NCBI RefSeq assembly: GCF_900177385.1
Contig: NZ_FXBJ01000002.1
Span: forward strand, 686,001-750,000
Origin: Carnobacterium iners
Lineage (GTDB): Bacteria; Bacillota; Bacilli; Lactobacillales; Carnobacteriaceae
Reading direction: 5' to 3'
Length of the DNA: 64,000 nt
Both the position numbers and the translations under genes were made by a program. The notes under the pieces are model-generated. The model was not told the DNA's origin. It did not search any database and saw nothing but the letters and a program-made list of their open reading frames with translations. Shown in pieces: positions 50,023-59,044 of this stretch (positions within the stretch are counted from its first letter, which is position 1; every line of letters starts with the position of its first letter).

Positions 50023-51354
50023 ATGGCTGAAAAGAAAAAATTATTTTCCTTAACGTTTCCAATTTTTTTAGAGAGTTTATTGTTTTCTATTATCGGAAGT
50101 GTTGATACTATTATGCTCTCTCGCTACAATGACTCTGCTGTAGGAGCTGTGGGCGTGGTCAATCAAATGATATTCCTGATTCTTATTGCAGGGAACATTA
50201 TTCTTTCTGGTACAGGTATTTTACTTGCACAAGCTATTGGAGCAAAAAGGGCAAAAGATCATCTTCAAAAATTGACTTTAACAGCGATACTAATTAACCT
50301 ATTCATGGGACTTCTTTTTAGTCTAGCTTTTATGGCTTTTTCTGGAAGCGTTTTAAGTATTATGAACTTACAAGGAGAAATGCTGATTTTTGCAAAACAA
50401 TACTTGGTCATTGTGGGCGGGTTTATTTTCATGCAACTTCTAGCTATGACATTTTCTATGTTTCTTCGTTCCTTTGGTAAAACGAAAGCAACATTAATGA
50501 TTTCCATTATTACTAACTTAACCAACGTGTTATTAAATTATCTTTTGATTTACGGCCATTTAGGTTTCGCGGCCATGGGAGTAAGAGGAGCTGCTATCGC
50601 TACGATTATAAGTCGAGCTTTAGGGATGATTATTTTAGGTTATCTAGTCTATAATTTAATTTTCAAACCTAAAATGGTCTCCTTTACGATAGGTGATTTC
50701 AAAGAGAATATTCCGGCTATTTTAAAGTTTGGTCTTCCTGCAGCTGGAGAACAAATTTCTTACAATCTAGCCCGCTTTGTCATGATGCTTATGATTACGA
50801 GACTCGGAGAAGTTGCTATTACTGCTTATTCTTACAGCAATACTTTAGTTAGTTTTGTTTATATTTTTGCTGTTTCCTTAGGGCAAGGTACCTCTATTAT
50901 GATCGGTTGGCACGTTGGTGCGAAAAATTATATGAAAACCAAGGACCTAACCTCCTTTGCTTCTAAAGCTTCCTTTGTGATTAGTATGCTAGCCTGTTTG
51001 GTGCTCGTTTTGTTTAGAGTTCCCCTGCTAGGTTTACTTACTGATAACGTAGAAATTATTACTTTAGCTAGCCAAGTTTTAGTCTTTAATTTTATTTTAG
51101 AAGCAGGAAGAAGCCAGAATTTAATTTATGTAAGTGCATTAAGAGCTTCCTCAGATGTGCAGTTCCCCTTTTACGTAGGTGTTTTATCGATGTGGAGTGT
51201 TGGAGTCTTTCTTGCTTACTTATTCTCTTTCCCGCTGCAAATGGGTTTGGTAGGAATCTGGTTAGCTTTAGGATTAGATGAAATTGTTCGAGCTATTTTT
51301 ATGAGACTCAGATGGCGAAAAAACATGAAGAAAATTTTTCTTGAACGGTCTTGA
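50023..51354 (+). CDS. MATE-family multidrug efflux transporter
   Basis: A 443-residue integral membrane protein with about twelve hydrophobic helices in two similar halves, typical of MATE exporters that expel cationic compounds in exchange for sodium or protons. The start FSLTFPIFLESLLFSIIGSVDTIMLSRYND is a characteristic first-helix signature, and AAGEQISYNLARFVMMLMITRLGEVAITAYSYS is its second-half counterpart. ATG at 50023 follows AGAGAGGGC. It stands as a single gene; the substrate is unknown. Confidence 0.9.
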   Translation: MAEKKKLFSLTFPIFLESLLFSIIGSVDTIMLSRYNDSAVGAVGVVNQMIFLILIAGNIILSGTGILLAQAIGAKRAKDHLQKLTLTAILINLFMGLLFSLAFMAFSGSVLSIMNLQGEMLIFAKQYLVIVGGFIFMQLLAMTFSMFLRSFGKTKATLMISIITNLTNVLLNYLLIYGHLGFAAMGVRGAAIATIISRALGMIILGYLVYNLIFKPKMVSFTIGDFKENIPAILKFGLPAAGEQISYNLARFVMMLMITRLGEVAITAYSYSNTLVSFVYIFAVSLGQGTSIMIGWHVGAKNYMKTKDLTSFASKASFVISMLACLVLVLFRVPLLGLLTDNVEIITLASQVLVFNFILEAGRSQNLIYVSALRASSDVQFPFYVGVLSMWSVGVFLAYLFSFPLQMGLVGIWLALGLDEIVRAIFMRLRWRKNMKKIFLERS

Positions 51355-51447
51355 TAAAGTTGCATTTAACTATCTTTATAGCTCTTATTCTTAAATAGTA
51401 TGAATCAACTTTATTTTGATGGACAGATTTAAACTGAATAGTTATTT

Positions 51448-51485
51448 GAGCAGACGACTCTTTTAAGGTTGTCTGCTCTATTTGT
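51448..51485 (+). terminator. probable terminator after the MATE gene
   Basis: GAGCAGACGAC and GTTGTCTGCTC form a stem with one mismatch, followed by TATTT. The weak T-run lowers confidence. Confidence 0.65.
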
Positions 51486-51504
51486 GAATAATTTCTCATT
51501 GCTA

Positions 51505-51533
51505 TTTACTTTGATGAAAAACAATCATATAAT
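51505..51533 (+). promoter_or_regulatory. iron-uptake operon promoter
   Basis: TTTACT (51505-51510), 17-nt spacer, TATAAT (51528-51533), immediately in front of the Fur box. Confidence 0.75.
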
Positions 51534-51534
51534 T

Positions 51535-51553
51535 GATAATGAAAATCATTCTC
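51535..51553 (+). promoter_or_regulatory. Fur box
   Basis: GATAATGAAAATCATTCTC matches the 19-bp consensus GATAATGATAATCATTATC at 17 positions. It begins 1 nt after the -10 element, so Fur with iron bound would cover the transcription start and repress the operon. Confidence 0.88.
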
Positions 51554-51667
51554 AATTGAAGTGAGTGCCTTAGTGGTAAAGCTAGGTTTCTTATTTAACA
51601 ACTAAGTTCTGGATGAAATGAAAGAATCGATAAATAAAAAAAATCATTATTAGGAGAGGAAGAGAGT

Positions 51668-52711
51668 ATGGAAGTATATGATGTGACGATAATCGGTGGA
51701 GGACCTGCAGGACTTTACAGTTCTTTCTATTCGGGGCTACGCGAGATGAAGGTCCAGATAATTGAAGCTCAACCTTATTTAGGTGGTAAACTAAATCTAT
51801 ATTCTGAAAAGATTGTCTGGGATGCAGGTGGGATTCCACCGATGCCTGCAGGTCAATTTATTCAACACTTGATCAATCAAGCAAAAACCTTTCAACCAAC
51901 TATACGCACAGGCGAAAAAGTTAATGGGATTAAAAAAAAAGTAGACGGGAATTTTCAATTACAAACGACAAAAGGCAAGACATATTTAACTAAAACACTT
52001 TTACTAGCGGTTGGTAATGGTATTTTAGATCCTACTCCAACACCATTTTTTACGAATGAGGGAAGACAATTAAAAAATGTCCAGATAGCCGTTATTGATT
52101 TTGAAGCTATGAAACAAAAAAGAGTTTTCATTTCTGGTGGTGGGCAATCAGCGATTGATTGGGCGAAAACCTTAGCGCCAATTGCCAAAGAGGTTATCCT
52201 GGTCTATCGAAGAGAAGCATTTAAAGGACATGAATCAGAAATTAAAAGAGTAACAAATGGCCCAGTGAGATGTATAGTAAAAGCGGATCTAGTAGAAAAA
52301 AAGTTGACTCCAGATGGCTCAACTATTGAGGCGGTAACGATTCTTCATAAAGAGACAGATAAAGAAGAGACGATTTTAGTAGACGAAGTTATTGTGTGTC
52401 ATGGTTTTAATCAAAAAAATGAGTTATTTGAACAAAATGATATTGGCCTAGAGGTGTTCAATGACTATTACGTTCAAACGACACCACAAACTAAAACCGT
52501 AATCCCTGGCGTTTTTGCTTTAGGAGATGCAGCAAGTTATACGGGTAAAGTTCATTTGATAGCTGGGGCTTTTCACGATGCTATTAATGCTGTCAATGCT
52601 GCAAAATTATACATTGATCCAAAGGCGGATGCAATAGGAACCGTCTCAACTTATGCTGATAATCTAAAATCAAAAGTAGCGACCGTTTGGAAACAATATG
52701 CAACGGAATAA
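51668..52711 (+). CDS. ferredoxin/flavodoxin-NADP reductase-like flavoprotein (siderophore reductase type)
   Basis: A 347-residue thioredoxin-reductase-like flavoprotein: FAD motif IIGGGPAGLYSSFYSGLR (8-25), NADPH motif ISGGGQSAIDWA (about 157-168), and a C-terminal FAD contact with GVFALGDAASYTGKVHLIAGAFHDA (about 280-305). The redox CxxC of thioredoxin reductases is missing, as in the YumC/FNR type. Position as first gene of a Fur-controlled siderophore operon suggests that it supplies electrons to release iron from the imported complex, as described for Staphylococcus IruO; this is inference. ATG at 51668 follows GGAGAGGAAGAG. Confidence 0.85.
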   Translation: MEVYDVTIIGGGPAGLYSSFYSGLREMKVQIIEAQPYLGGKLNLYSEKIVWDAGGIPPMPAGQFIQHLINQAKTFQPTIRTGEKVNGIKKKVDGNFQLQTTKGKTYLTKTLLLAVGNGILDPTPTPFFTNEGRQLKNVQIAVIDFEAMKQKRVFISGGGQSAIDWAKTLAPIAKEVILVYRREAFKGHESEIKRVTNGPVRCIVKADLVEKKLTPDGSTIEAVTILHKETDKEETILVDEVIVCHGFNQKNELFEQNDIGLEVFNDYYVQTTPQTKTVIPGVFALGDAASYTGKVHLIAGAFHDAINAVNAAKLYIDPKADAIGTVSTYADNLKSKVATVWKQYATE

Positions 52712-52736
52712 AAAATAGATTAATGGAGGAATAAAA

Positions 52737-53759
52737 ATGAATGGATTAAAGAAGGTAAAATATTTAGGACTAGTGGCAGTGGCAACAGTACTGCTGGGTG
52801 CGTGCGGACAGACCGATTCTACGAACAATCAAGCTAGCACGAATAAGGATTCTGCAGCGTTTCCTTTAACGCTAGATAATTATACGGTTTCTCCAGAAGG
52901 AGCCGAGTTTTCTGCAAAAGAAATAACCTATAAGTCTCGTCCCACATCTATCGTTGCCAATAACCAAGGAACCGCAGAATTGCTTCTACAGCTTGGATTA
53001 GTAAAAGATATCACAGGTGTCGCGGCCTTATACGGCGAAGGGGATAAAACAGTAGCGGAAGATTTCTCCAAAATTCCAGTGTTATCTAAAGAATATGTCG
53101 GAAAAGAATTGGTTGTGGGTGCGGATCCAGATATCGTTGTCGGACGAGGCCAGCTGTTCGCGAGTGCTGAGTGGGGAACTGGTACGGTTGAAGAATTAAA
53201 TGAATTAGGCATTCAAACCTACATTCAAGCAACATCAACGAGTGAGGCTACTTTTGATGACTTATACGCAGATATTAAGAATCTGGGCAAATTATTTACT
53301 GTCCAAGAGAAAGCCCAGAAATTTTCGGATGAGGTACGAAAACGGATGGATAAATTAGTCGAAGCTATTCCTGATGATCAAGAAACAAGCGACTATGCGT
53401 ATATCTTTGATGCAGAAGGCACGAACGTGAACATTTATAGTGGCGCAACCGATACTTATTTAAACGATGCATTGAGTTATATGAAGTTAAACAATGCCTT
53501 TTCAGATGCAACAGGTGAAATTAGCGTAGAAGCTTTGTTAGAAGCTAATCCAGACGTTTTGTTGCTAGTCAATTATACTGGCGGACGTGATCCTAAAGAG
53601 AGTCTAGCTGATTTAAAAGCGAATGAGGTTCTTTCAAGTCTAACAGCTATTAAAGAAGACCGTATTTATACTGTCGACTACAATCAATTTTGGAGTTATG
53701 GTTATCAAATTTTAAGTGGAATGGAGCAACTCAGTACCCAAGTGTATGAAACCAATTAA
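52737..53759 (+). CDS. iron-siderophore ABC transporter substrate-binding lipoprotein
   Basis: A 340-residue lipoprotein: signal peptide with lipobox LLGAC (Cys23), a low-complexity linker, then a periplasmic-binding-protein fold of the FhuD/BtuF class with RPTSIVANNQGTAELLLQLG (start of lobe 1) and EALLEANPDVLLLVNYTGGR in lobe 2. It should capture ferric siderophore outside the membrane and hand it to the permease. ATG at 52737 follows TGGAGGA, 25 nt behind the reductase. Confidence 0.9.
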   Translation: MNGLKKVKYLGLVAVATVLLGACGQTDSTNNQASTNKDSAAFPLTLDNYTVSPEGAEFSAKEITYKSRPTSIVANNQGTAELLLQLGLVKDITGVAALYGEGDKTVAEDFSKIPVLSKEYVGKELVVGADPDIVVGRGQLFASAEWGTGTVEELNELGIQTYIQATSTSEATFDDLYADIKNLGKLFTVQEKAQKFSDEVRKRMDKLVEAIPDDQETSDYAYIFDAEGTNVNIYSGATDTYLNDALSYMKLNNAFSDATGEISVEALLEANPDVLLLVNYTGGRDPKESLADLKANEVLSSLTAIKEDRIYTVDYNQFWSYGYQILSGMEQLSTQVYETN

Positions 53760-53784
53760 TGCCTAGCCAGAAAGGAAGAAAGTG

Positions 53785-54852
53785 ATGAGCCGCATCGACA
53801 AGCAACGTCAATTATTTTATATAAGTTTACTCCTATTTACCGTATTGATTATTCTTTCGATGGGGATTGGTGTTACGGTCGGACAAGTCGCTGTCCCTCT
53901 CACAGAATCTTTTCAAATTTTAACGAATCATCTTTCAGGAGGATTAATCGGTGATTTAGCCCATCTTTCTTCTAGTGCTCATGAAAACATTATCTGGCAA
54001 ATCCGTTTTCCGAGAGTACTTTTAGCGATGCTTACAGGTATGGGGTTGTCATTAGCAGGTGCAGTTATGCAGACAACGGTCCAAAATCCACTGGCAGACC
54101 CTTATATTTTGGGAATCTCATCTGGTGCTTCTCTAGGTGCAACGTTTGCTATCATGATTGGCTTTGGTGGAACGAGTGTATTAGCTCAGTTAGGTTTATC
54201 TTTTTGGGCATTCCTAGGAGCGGTAACAGCTGCTTTTCTAGTCTTACTTTTATCAAATGTAGGCGGACAAGTTAATTCTATTAAGCTTATTTTATCTGGC
54301 ATGGTATTAAATGCTCTGTTTACCGCATTTTCAAATTTTATTATCTATATAGCCAATGATGCAGAAGGGATTCGTTCGATAACATTTTGGATGATGGGAA
54401 GTCTGGCAGGAGCGAGTTGGTCTAAGCTGCCTTTAACTGCGGCAGTCGTCCTAATTTGTTTTCTATTCTTCGTAACCCAAGAACGGGTGCTAAATATCAT
54501 GCTACTGGGCGATGAAGCAGCGATTACGCTGGGTGTTAATTTAAACTTTTACCGTAAACTGTATTTAGTTATTGCGGCAATTTTGACAGGGATTATTGTT
54601 GCAAATGCTGGAATGATAGGTTTTGTTGGATTAATTATTCCACATATCGTCCGTGGAATCGTAGGCTCTAATCATCGTTACTTTTTACCGTTATCGGTTT
54701 TTTCAGGATCTTTATTTATGGTTTGGTCAGATATTTTATCGCGTATCATCTTACCAACAATTGAATTACCTATTGGTATTTTAACTTCATTAATTGGTGC
54801 TCCATTGTTTATTTATATCTTTGTTAAAAAAGGCTACAAGTTTGGAGGGTGA
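53785..54852 (+). CDS. iron-siderophore ABC transporter permease (FecCD family)
   Basis: A 355-residue membrane protein with about nine or ten helices. FecCD-type segments are FPRVLLAMLTGMGLSLAGAV, NPLADPYILGISSGASLGA (about 95-113) and GMIGFVGLIIPHIVRGIVG (about 272-290), the latter contacting the ATPase. One permease only is encoded, so it probably works as a homodimer. ATG at 53785 lies 6 nt behind AAGGAAG; GTG one codon earlier is an alternative. It ends 3 nt before the ATPase gene. Confidence 0.93.
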   Translation: MSRIDKQRQLFYISLLLFTVLIILSMGIGVTVGQVAVPLTESFQILTNHLSGGLIGDLAHLSSSAHENIIWQIRFPRVLLAMLTGMGLSLAGAVMQTTVQNPLADPYILGISSGASLGATFAIMIGFGGTSVLAQLGLSFWAFLGAVTAAFLVLLLSNVGGQVNSIKLILSGMVLNALFTAFSNFIIYIANDAEGIRSITFWMMGSLAGASWSKLPLTAAVVLICFLFFVTQERVLNIMLLGDEAAITLGVNLNFYRKLYLVIAAILTGIIVANAGMIGFVGLIIPHIVRGIVGSNHRYFLPLSVFSGSLFMVWSDILSRIILPTIELPIGILTSLIGAPLFIYIFVKKGYKFGG

Positions 54853-54855
54853 AAA

Positions 54856-55614
54856 ATGAAATTAACGGTTGATAATGTATCGGTATCGATTACTTCTAAA
54901 AAAATTATAGAAGAGATTTCTTTGCAAGTTAGTGAGAATCAATTTGTTGGTTTGATTGGACCAAATGGGTGCGGGAAATCAACTTTATTAAAAAGTATTT
55001 CAAAAATACTCGAACCTGATATGGGAATGATCACTTTGGATAATGAAAACGTCCAAGAACTCTCAAACAAGCAACTGGCAAAAAAATTAGGTGTAGTAGG
55101 ACAATTTCATCAAGTCAACTTTGATTTTTCCGTTCGCCAAATGTTACTGCTTGGACGATCGCCACACAAAGGGTTGATGGAGAGAGACAATGCGTTAGAT
55201 TATGACATAGTTGAAAAAGTACTCCAGCAAATGGATTTACAAATACTCGCTGATAGGAGTTTTTTATCCCTCTCAGGTGGAGAAAAACAACGAGTAATTT
55301 TAGGGAGAACGTTGGTACAACAGCCTAAATTTTTAGTTTTAGATGAACCAACGAATCATTTGGATATTAAACACCAATTGAGTATTTTAAAAATAGTCAG
55401 TGCCTTGCCCATTGGTGTTTTAGCAGCGTTACATGATTTGAATTTAGCTGCTCGCTTTACCGATTACTTGTATGCTATGAAAAATGGACGGATAATCAAA
55501 CAAGGAACACCGGAAGAAGTTATAACAGAAACCGTTATTTCCGAATTGTATGAAGTCGATTGTCGGACGTATACGAATCCTATTTTAGGTAAGCAGACTA
55601 TTGAATTTCTATAA
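54856..55614 (+). CDS. iron-siderophore ABC transporter ATPase
   Basis: A 252-residue ATPase of the FecE/FhuC type: Walker A GPNGCGKST (about 36-44), signature LSLSGGEKQR (about 136-145), Walker B FLVLDEPTNHLD (about 157-168) and the switch His in ALHDLN. ATG at 54856 follows TGGAGGGTG, which overlaps the permease end. Last gene of the Fur-regulated operon. Confidence 0.94.
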   Translation: MKLTVDNVSVSITSKKIIEEISLQVSENQFVGLIGPNGCGKSTLLKSISKILEPDMGMITLDNENVQELSNKQLAKKLGVVGQFHQVNFDFSVRQMLLLGRSPHKGLMERDNALDYDIVEKVLQQMDLQILADRSFLSLSGGEKQRVILGRTLVQQPKFLVLDEPTNHLDIKHQLSILKIVSALPIGVLAALHDLNLAARFTDYLYAMKNGRIIKQGTPEEVITETVISELYEVDCRTYTNPILGKQTIEFL

Positions 55615-55650
55615 AGAGCTCTTTTAAAAGTATAAAAGAGCTCTTTTTTT
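55613..55650 (+). terminator. iron-uptake operon terminator
   Basis: AAAGAGCTCTTTTA, short loop, TAAAAGAGCTCTTT followed by more T: a 14-bp perfect stem overlapping the stop codon of the ATPase gene. Confidence 0.92.
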
Positions 55651-55697
55651 GGATTCTTTTACTCCTACGATGCATGGATCTTTGCATGTAAGAAATT

Positions 55698-55724
55698 AAA
55701 AAAACCTAGCTCACGTAATAAGGT
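55698..55724 (-). terminator. possible minus-strand terminator after the MFS gene
   Basis: Read on the minus strand, ACCTTA...TAGGT with a 10-nt loop is followed by seven T. The stem is short, so support is weak. Confidence 0.4.
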
Positions 55725-55760
55725 CAGCAATAAGATAAGTTACTGATACGAAGTGAAAAG

Positions 55761-56993
55761 TTATTTAACCCCTTTTGAGGGTGATTTTTTAAAGCCATAC
55801 AAGCTAGAAACGACAAAATAAATACCAGCTACTCCTAAAATAATAATATACCCACTAATCAAACCTGCTGTAAAATAGCCACCTAAGGTTAGTCCAACAG
55901 CTGCTAAAAGTTGAGAACCTTGAAAGGATAGGGCACCAAAACTTAAATAAGAAGCTTGTTTATCTTCTGGAATTAAATCAACTTTTCGAGCGCTTAAGAT
56001 AGGAGCTGAGGCTAGCTCTCCTAGCGTAGCTAGAATCATTAAGGGAATCAAAAAGTAAATACTATTTGCTGAAGCCATTAAACCATATCCGCTAATATAG
56101 ATAAATAAACCAATAATGACAACCGTTCGTTCTGTTTTTTTCTCCGTTATTTTTGAAACAATAAAAGTAAAACAAACGACCATGATAGTATTAATTACTT
56201 GTAAGATACTCAACATTCTGACTCCATCAATGGGGATTGAAAAAAGAGTCAGTGAGTCAAACTCTTTTGATAACTGGACGCCGGTATAATTTTGTAAAGA
56301 GATTTCAGCAGCATTATAAAGAGCAAAGCCTAAAACTAAAATCACCCAGCGTTTGTCTTTAGCTGCAATGTAATAGTTAGTAAAGAGATCATGAAAAATC
56401 GTTTTTCCTTTAATATGCGAAATAGCATTTTTATAGTTAAGATTTTTTTGAAAAAAAGCCGAAACGGCAAATTGTAAAAAAGCGGCTCCTAAAAATAAAT
56501 AAATCAAGTAGTGTTTAAATAGGAAACCACCAATAGAAGCCCCTAAAGCCATTGATAAGTTAAAGGTCCAATATTGTAGTTGGTAAACTTTTTTTCTTTC
56601 GTGTAGGACCGTTGAGTCAAGTAAGATGGCATCAGATGCAGAGCGATACAAATTATAAGCCATCCCGCAGATTAGGTAACCACCAATCAACCAAAAAGAT
56701 TGTGGCAGGATTCCTGTGAAGTTTAAGGCGATAATAAATAAGGAAATGCCGTATAAGTTTTGGAAAATAAGTAAAACTTTTTTACGCTGAAAATTATCTG
56801 CTAGGTAACCACCAACGATTCCAGCAATAAAGGATAGAATAACACTTATCATAACTAAAAATCCCAGTGTTTCTTTACTGAACAGACTGGCTAAGTAAAT
56901 AATAAGGTAAGGAATTGTACAAGCATAGACTAAGCTACTAAAAAAAGAAGCAATTAAGGTCGATTGAATATTTTTTGAAAAAGAGGATAGCAT
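55761..56993 (-). CDS. MFS transporter, probable exporter
   Basis: A 410-residue major-facilitator protein with about twelve hydrophobic helices and the conserved loop 2-3 motif GGYLADNFQRKKVLL (about 61-75). The overall pattern is that of a 12-helix drug-efflux type exporter; no substrate can be given. ATG at 56993 follows CAGGAG. Upstream lies a leader of about 60 nt and a perfect 13-bp inverted repeat that may be an operator. It converges with the iron operon and is transcribed in the same direction as the lipoprotein gene at 57.3-57.9 kb, but a terminator separates them. Confidence 0.85.
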   Translation of the reverse strand: MLSSFSKNIQSTLIASFFSSLVYACTIPYLIIYLASLFSKETLGFLVMISVILSFIAGIVGGYLADNFQRKKVLLIFQNLYGISLFIIALNFTGILPQSFWLIGGYLICGMAYNLYRSASDAILLDSTVLHERKKVYQLQYWTFNLSMALGASIGGFLFKHYLIYLFLGAAFLQFAVSAFFQKNLNYKNAISHIKGKTIFHDLFTNYYIAAKDKRWVILVLGFALYNAAEISLQNYTGVQLSKEFDSLTLFSIPIDGVRMLSILQVINTIMVVCFTFIVSKITEKKTERTVVIIGLFIYISGYGLMASANSIYFLIPLMILATLGELASAPILSARKVDLIPEDKQASYLSFGALSFQGSQLLAAVGLTLGGYFTAGLISGYIIILGVAGIYFVVSSLYGFKKSPSKGVK

Positions 56994-57054
56994 AAAAAAT
57001 CTCCTGACAAGGTAGAGGAACAGTTAATAAGGTATTGATACCTCTCCTTCATTC

Positions 57055-57087
57055 ATTTTGACTCACTAAATAACAGTGAGTCAAAAT
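57055..57087 (-). promoter_or_regulatory. perfect inverted repeat upstream of the MFS gene
   Basis: ATTTTGACTCACT (57055-57067) and AGTGAGTCAAAAT (57075-57087) are exact 13-bp arms with a 7-nt spacer. It lies 62 nt before the MFS start on the minus strand. There is no T-run beyond ATTTT, so a repressor or activator site is more likely than a terminator. Confidence 0.7.
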
Positions 57088-57241
57088 AGCTTAGCATAAT
57101 TATGAGAATATGGGAATAATAAACTAAGAAAACACTAAGAAAGATAAGTGGAAATAGCTAAACTGTTCAAGTAAGTAGGTATAAGTTTTTTATATAAAAA
57201 TTTAGATTCAATAATAAATGACTCTTTAGCCGTTAGAAAAT

Positions 57242-57288
57242 AAAGAAAGCCACAAAACAGAGAAAAATTGTTTTGTAGCTTTCTTTAT
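57242..57288 (-). terminator. terminator after the lipoprotein gene
   Basis: AAAGAAAGC-ACAAAACA and TGTTTTGT-GCTTTCTTT pair with a single mismatch, 40 nt behind the stop codon of the minus-strand lipoprotein gene. The T-tract is interrupted. Confidence 0.75.
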
Positions 57289-57327
57289 TCAAACCGTTAA
57301 TTTTAGTAAGAGTAATGAATAAAGTAA

Positions 57328-57927
57328 CTACGGATTTGACATTATTTCTTTTAATAATCCTTCATCATCATTTATATTGAGCGAGTTGATTTTTCCGTCA
57401 TCCATTTCAACTCTGCCATTTAGGACACGAGTTCCTTCGTCATTTTTTTCATCAATGTACTTCACGGTTACATCAAATTCGTAACGCTGGTCGTTTTTTT
57501 CATCTTGAATAATACTAATGTCTTCGGGCGCTAGCGTATAGTTGGCCTTATCTGCCTCATCAGAGTACCGATATCCTTCTCCACTAGTTATAAAAAACTT
57601 TTCAAACCCGTAATCAGTAAAATATTCGCCGTAGTTTTCTTCTATATACTGATCAAAATCATTTTCTTTTTCTTGAACAGAAGAAGTGCTTGATTGTTCA
57701 TCTTGGTTAATAATCGTAGCATTATCAGAATCGTAAAGTTTGGATAACAGTACCTTATCAGGTGCATTAAGAGTTTTCTCTAAAACGACTTCTATAACTT
57801 CTTTATTTTTATCGTCTTCATTATTTAAAGTTTCACCAGAACCATTTCCACAACCCAATAAAGTGAAAATAGCTAGGGTATTTAATAGAATTAATGAATA
57901 CATAGACGTTTTTTTCACATCACTCAT
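57328..57927 (-). CDS. lipoprotein of unknown function
   Basis: A 199-residue protein with a signal peptide and lipobox FTLLGC (Cys26), an acidic Asn/Asp/Glu-rich linker, and a C-terminal domain of about 100 residues (QYIEENYGEYFTDYGFEKFF to VLNGRVEMDDGKINSLNI) with alternating beta-strand character. It should be anchored to the outer face of the membrane. ATG at 57927 follows AAAGGATGAG. I recognise no family. Confidence 0.78.
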   Translation of the reverse strand: MSDVKKTSMYSLILLNTLAIFTLLGCGNGSGETLNNEDDKNKEVIEVVLEKTLNAPDKVLLSKLYDSDNATIINQDEQSSTSSVQEKENDFDQYIEENYGEYFTDYGFEKFFITSGEGYRYSDEADKANYTLAPEDISIIQDEKNDQRYEFDVTVKYIDEKNDEGTRVLNGRVEMDDGKINSLNINDDEGLLKEIMSNP

Positions 57928-58174
57928 CCTTTCTTAGTTATGTAACTCAATCTTTAACAGATTGGTTTAACGTTTTTCCTCTTTTTACTTTCCTCCTTAT
58001 CGTGATGATTTAAGTATAACCATTATAATAATAAATACTAGAACGCATTAGTTTACCTATTAGCAACCATTAGTTGCATAGATAATTCTAAAGAGATTTA
58101 TTGGAATTTAAGCTAATAGTAAAGACTTTCTTATTTAGGTATGATAAAAAAAAGCAAAAGATAAGGTGGAAACT

Positions 58175-58558
58175 ATGGAGCATGGAGAAAGATTAAAAAA
58201 AGGTAGAATGAATATAGGATTTTCGCAAGGAAATGTAGCAGATCATTTATCTATTTCAAGACAATCCATTTCAAAATGGGAAAATGGAAATAGTTACCCT
58301 GATTTGGATAATTTAGTGAAATTGAGCGAATACTATGACGTTTCAGCTGACGAATTACTAAAAGGAAATCAAGAACTAAAAAATAAAAACAAGATAAAAG
58401 AGATTGAAATAGGAAATAAATTCCAATCAGATACAAGTATAAAAGATGAACGATTAATTTTATTAGTTTTGATTTTTCTTAGTTTCTTAATAGCTCCTGT
58501 AGGCTTATTTATTTCTCCTATTTTAATAAATAGAAATAAAAAAACAAACACATCTTAA
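58175..58558 (+). CDS. XRE-family regulator with a C-terminal membrane segment
   Basis: A 127-residue protein: residues 1-60 form a Cro/C1-type helix-turn-helix (GERLKKGRMNIGFSQGNVAD and SISRQSISKWENGNSYPDLD), and residues about 93-118 form one hydrophobic stretch (LILLVLIFLSFLIAPVGLFI). ATG at 58175 follows AAGGTGGA; a GTG three codons earlier overlaps that site. Membrane-bound XRE regulators of this small type are common in Firmicutes; target genes are unknown. Confidence 0.85.
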   Translation: MEHGERLKKGRMNIGFSQGNVADHLSISRQSISKWENGNSYPDLDNLVKLSEYYDVSADELLKGNQELKNKNKIKEIEIGNKFQSDTSIKDERLILLVLIFLSFLIAPVGLFISPILINRNKKTNTS

Positions 58559-59044
58559 AAGCTAATCTACTTAGCATGTGTTTGCTGTATAGCCTTTAAT
58601 TTATTCCTTGTATATAGTTTTTTAGGAGATTTTTTTGGTTGGGGAACCACGACTGTTGAATATCTAGGATAATCAATAAGATTTACGGATTTAGATTACA
58701 TTAGAAATTGAATCTATCAATCAACAGAATCTCTTTAAGGATAGTTCTACTGAATTTACATTTTGTAAGCAAGTAAGTAAGTAGGTAGAAATAGTAAATA
58801 GACCTAAAAGTTGATGACTAATTAAGTAATTGACATATGGGTTTGAAACTAATGATGCATTCCAAGAGAGCTTAAGACTTTTACATATGAGACTTCCTAT
58901 AAAAGTAAGAAAATAAAAATTATTAGTATTAGCTAACCAAAAGATGATAGGCAAATTAATTATCTACCGCCTTTTTGTTAATTAGTTATACAGTAATAAA
59001 ACAATTTATTTAGCATCTTATTAAATGGATTATATAGAGTCACT
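58559..59044. other. gap without a supported gene
   Basis: CAAACACAT (58545-58553) and ATGTGTTTG (58576-58584) make a 9-bp stem spanning the XRE stop codon, but no T-run follows. The remaining 450 nt are AT-rich. A 77-codon minus-strand frame at 58721-58954 lacks a ribosome-binding site and family likeness and is not called. Confidence 0.5.

Noticed and set aside
58721-58954. Minus-strand 77-codon hydrophobic frame
   Set aside because: It lacks a ribosome-binding site and recognisable domain; AT-rich DNA easily gives such frames.
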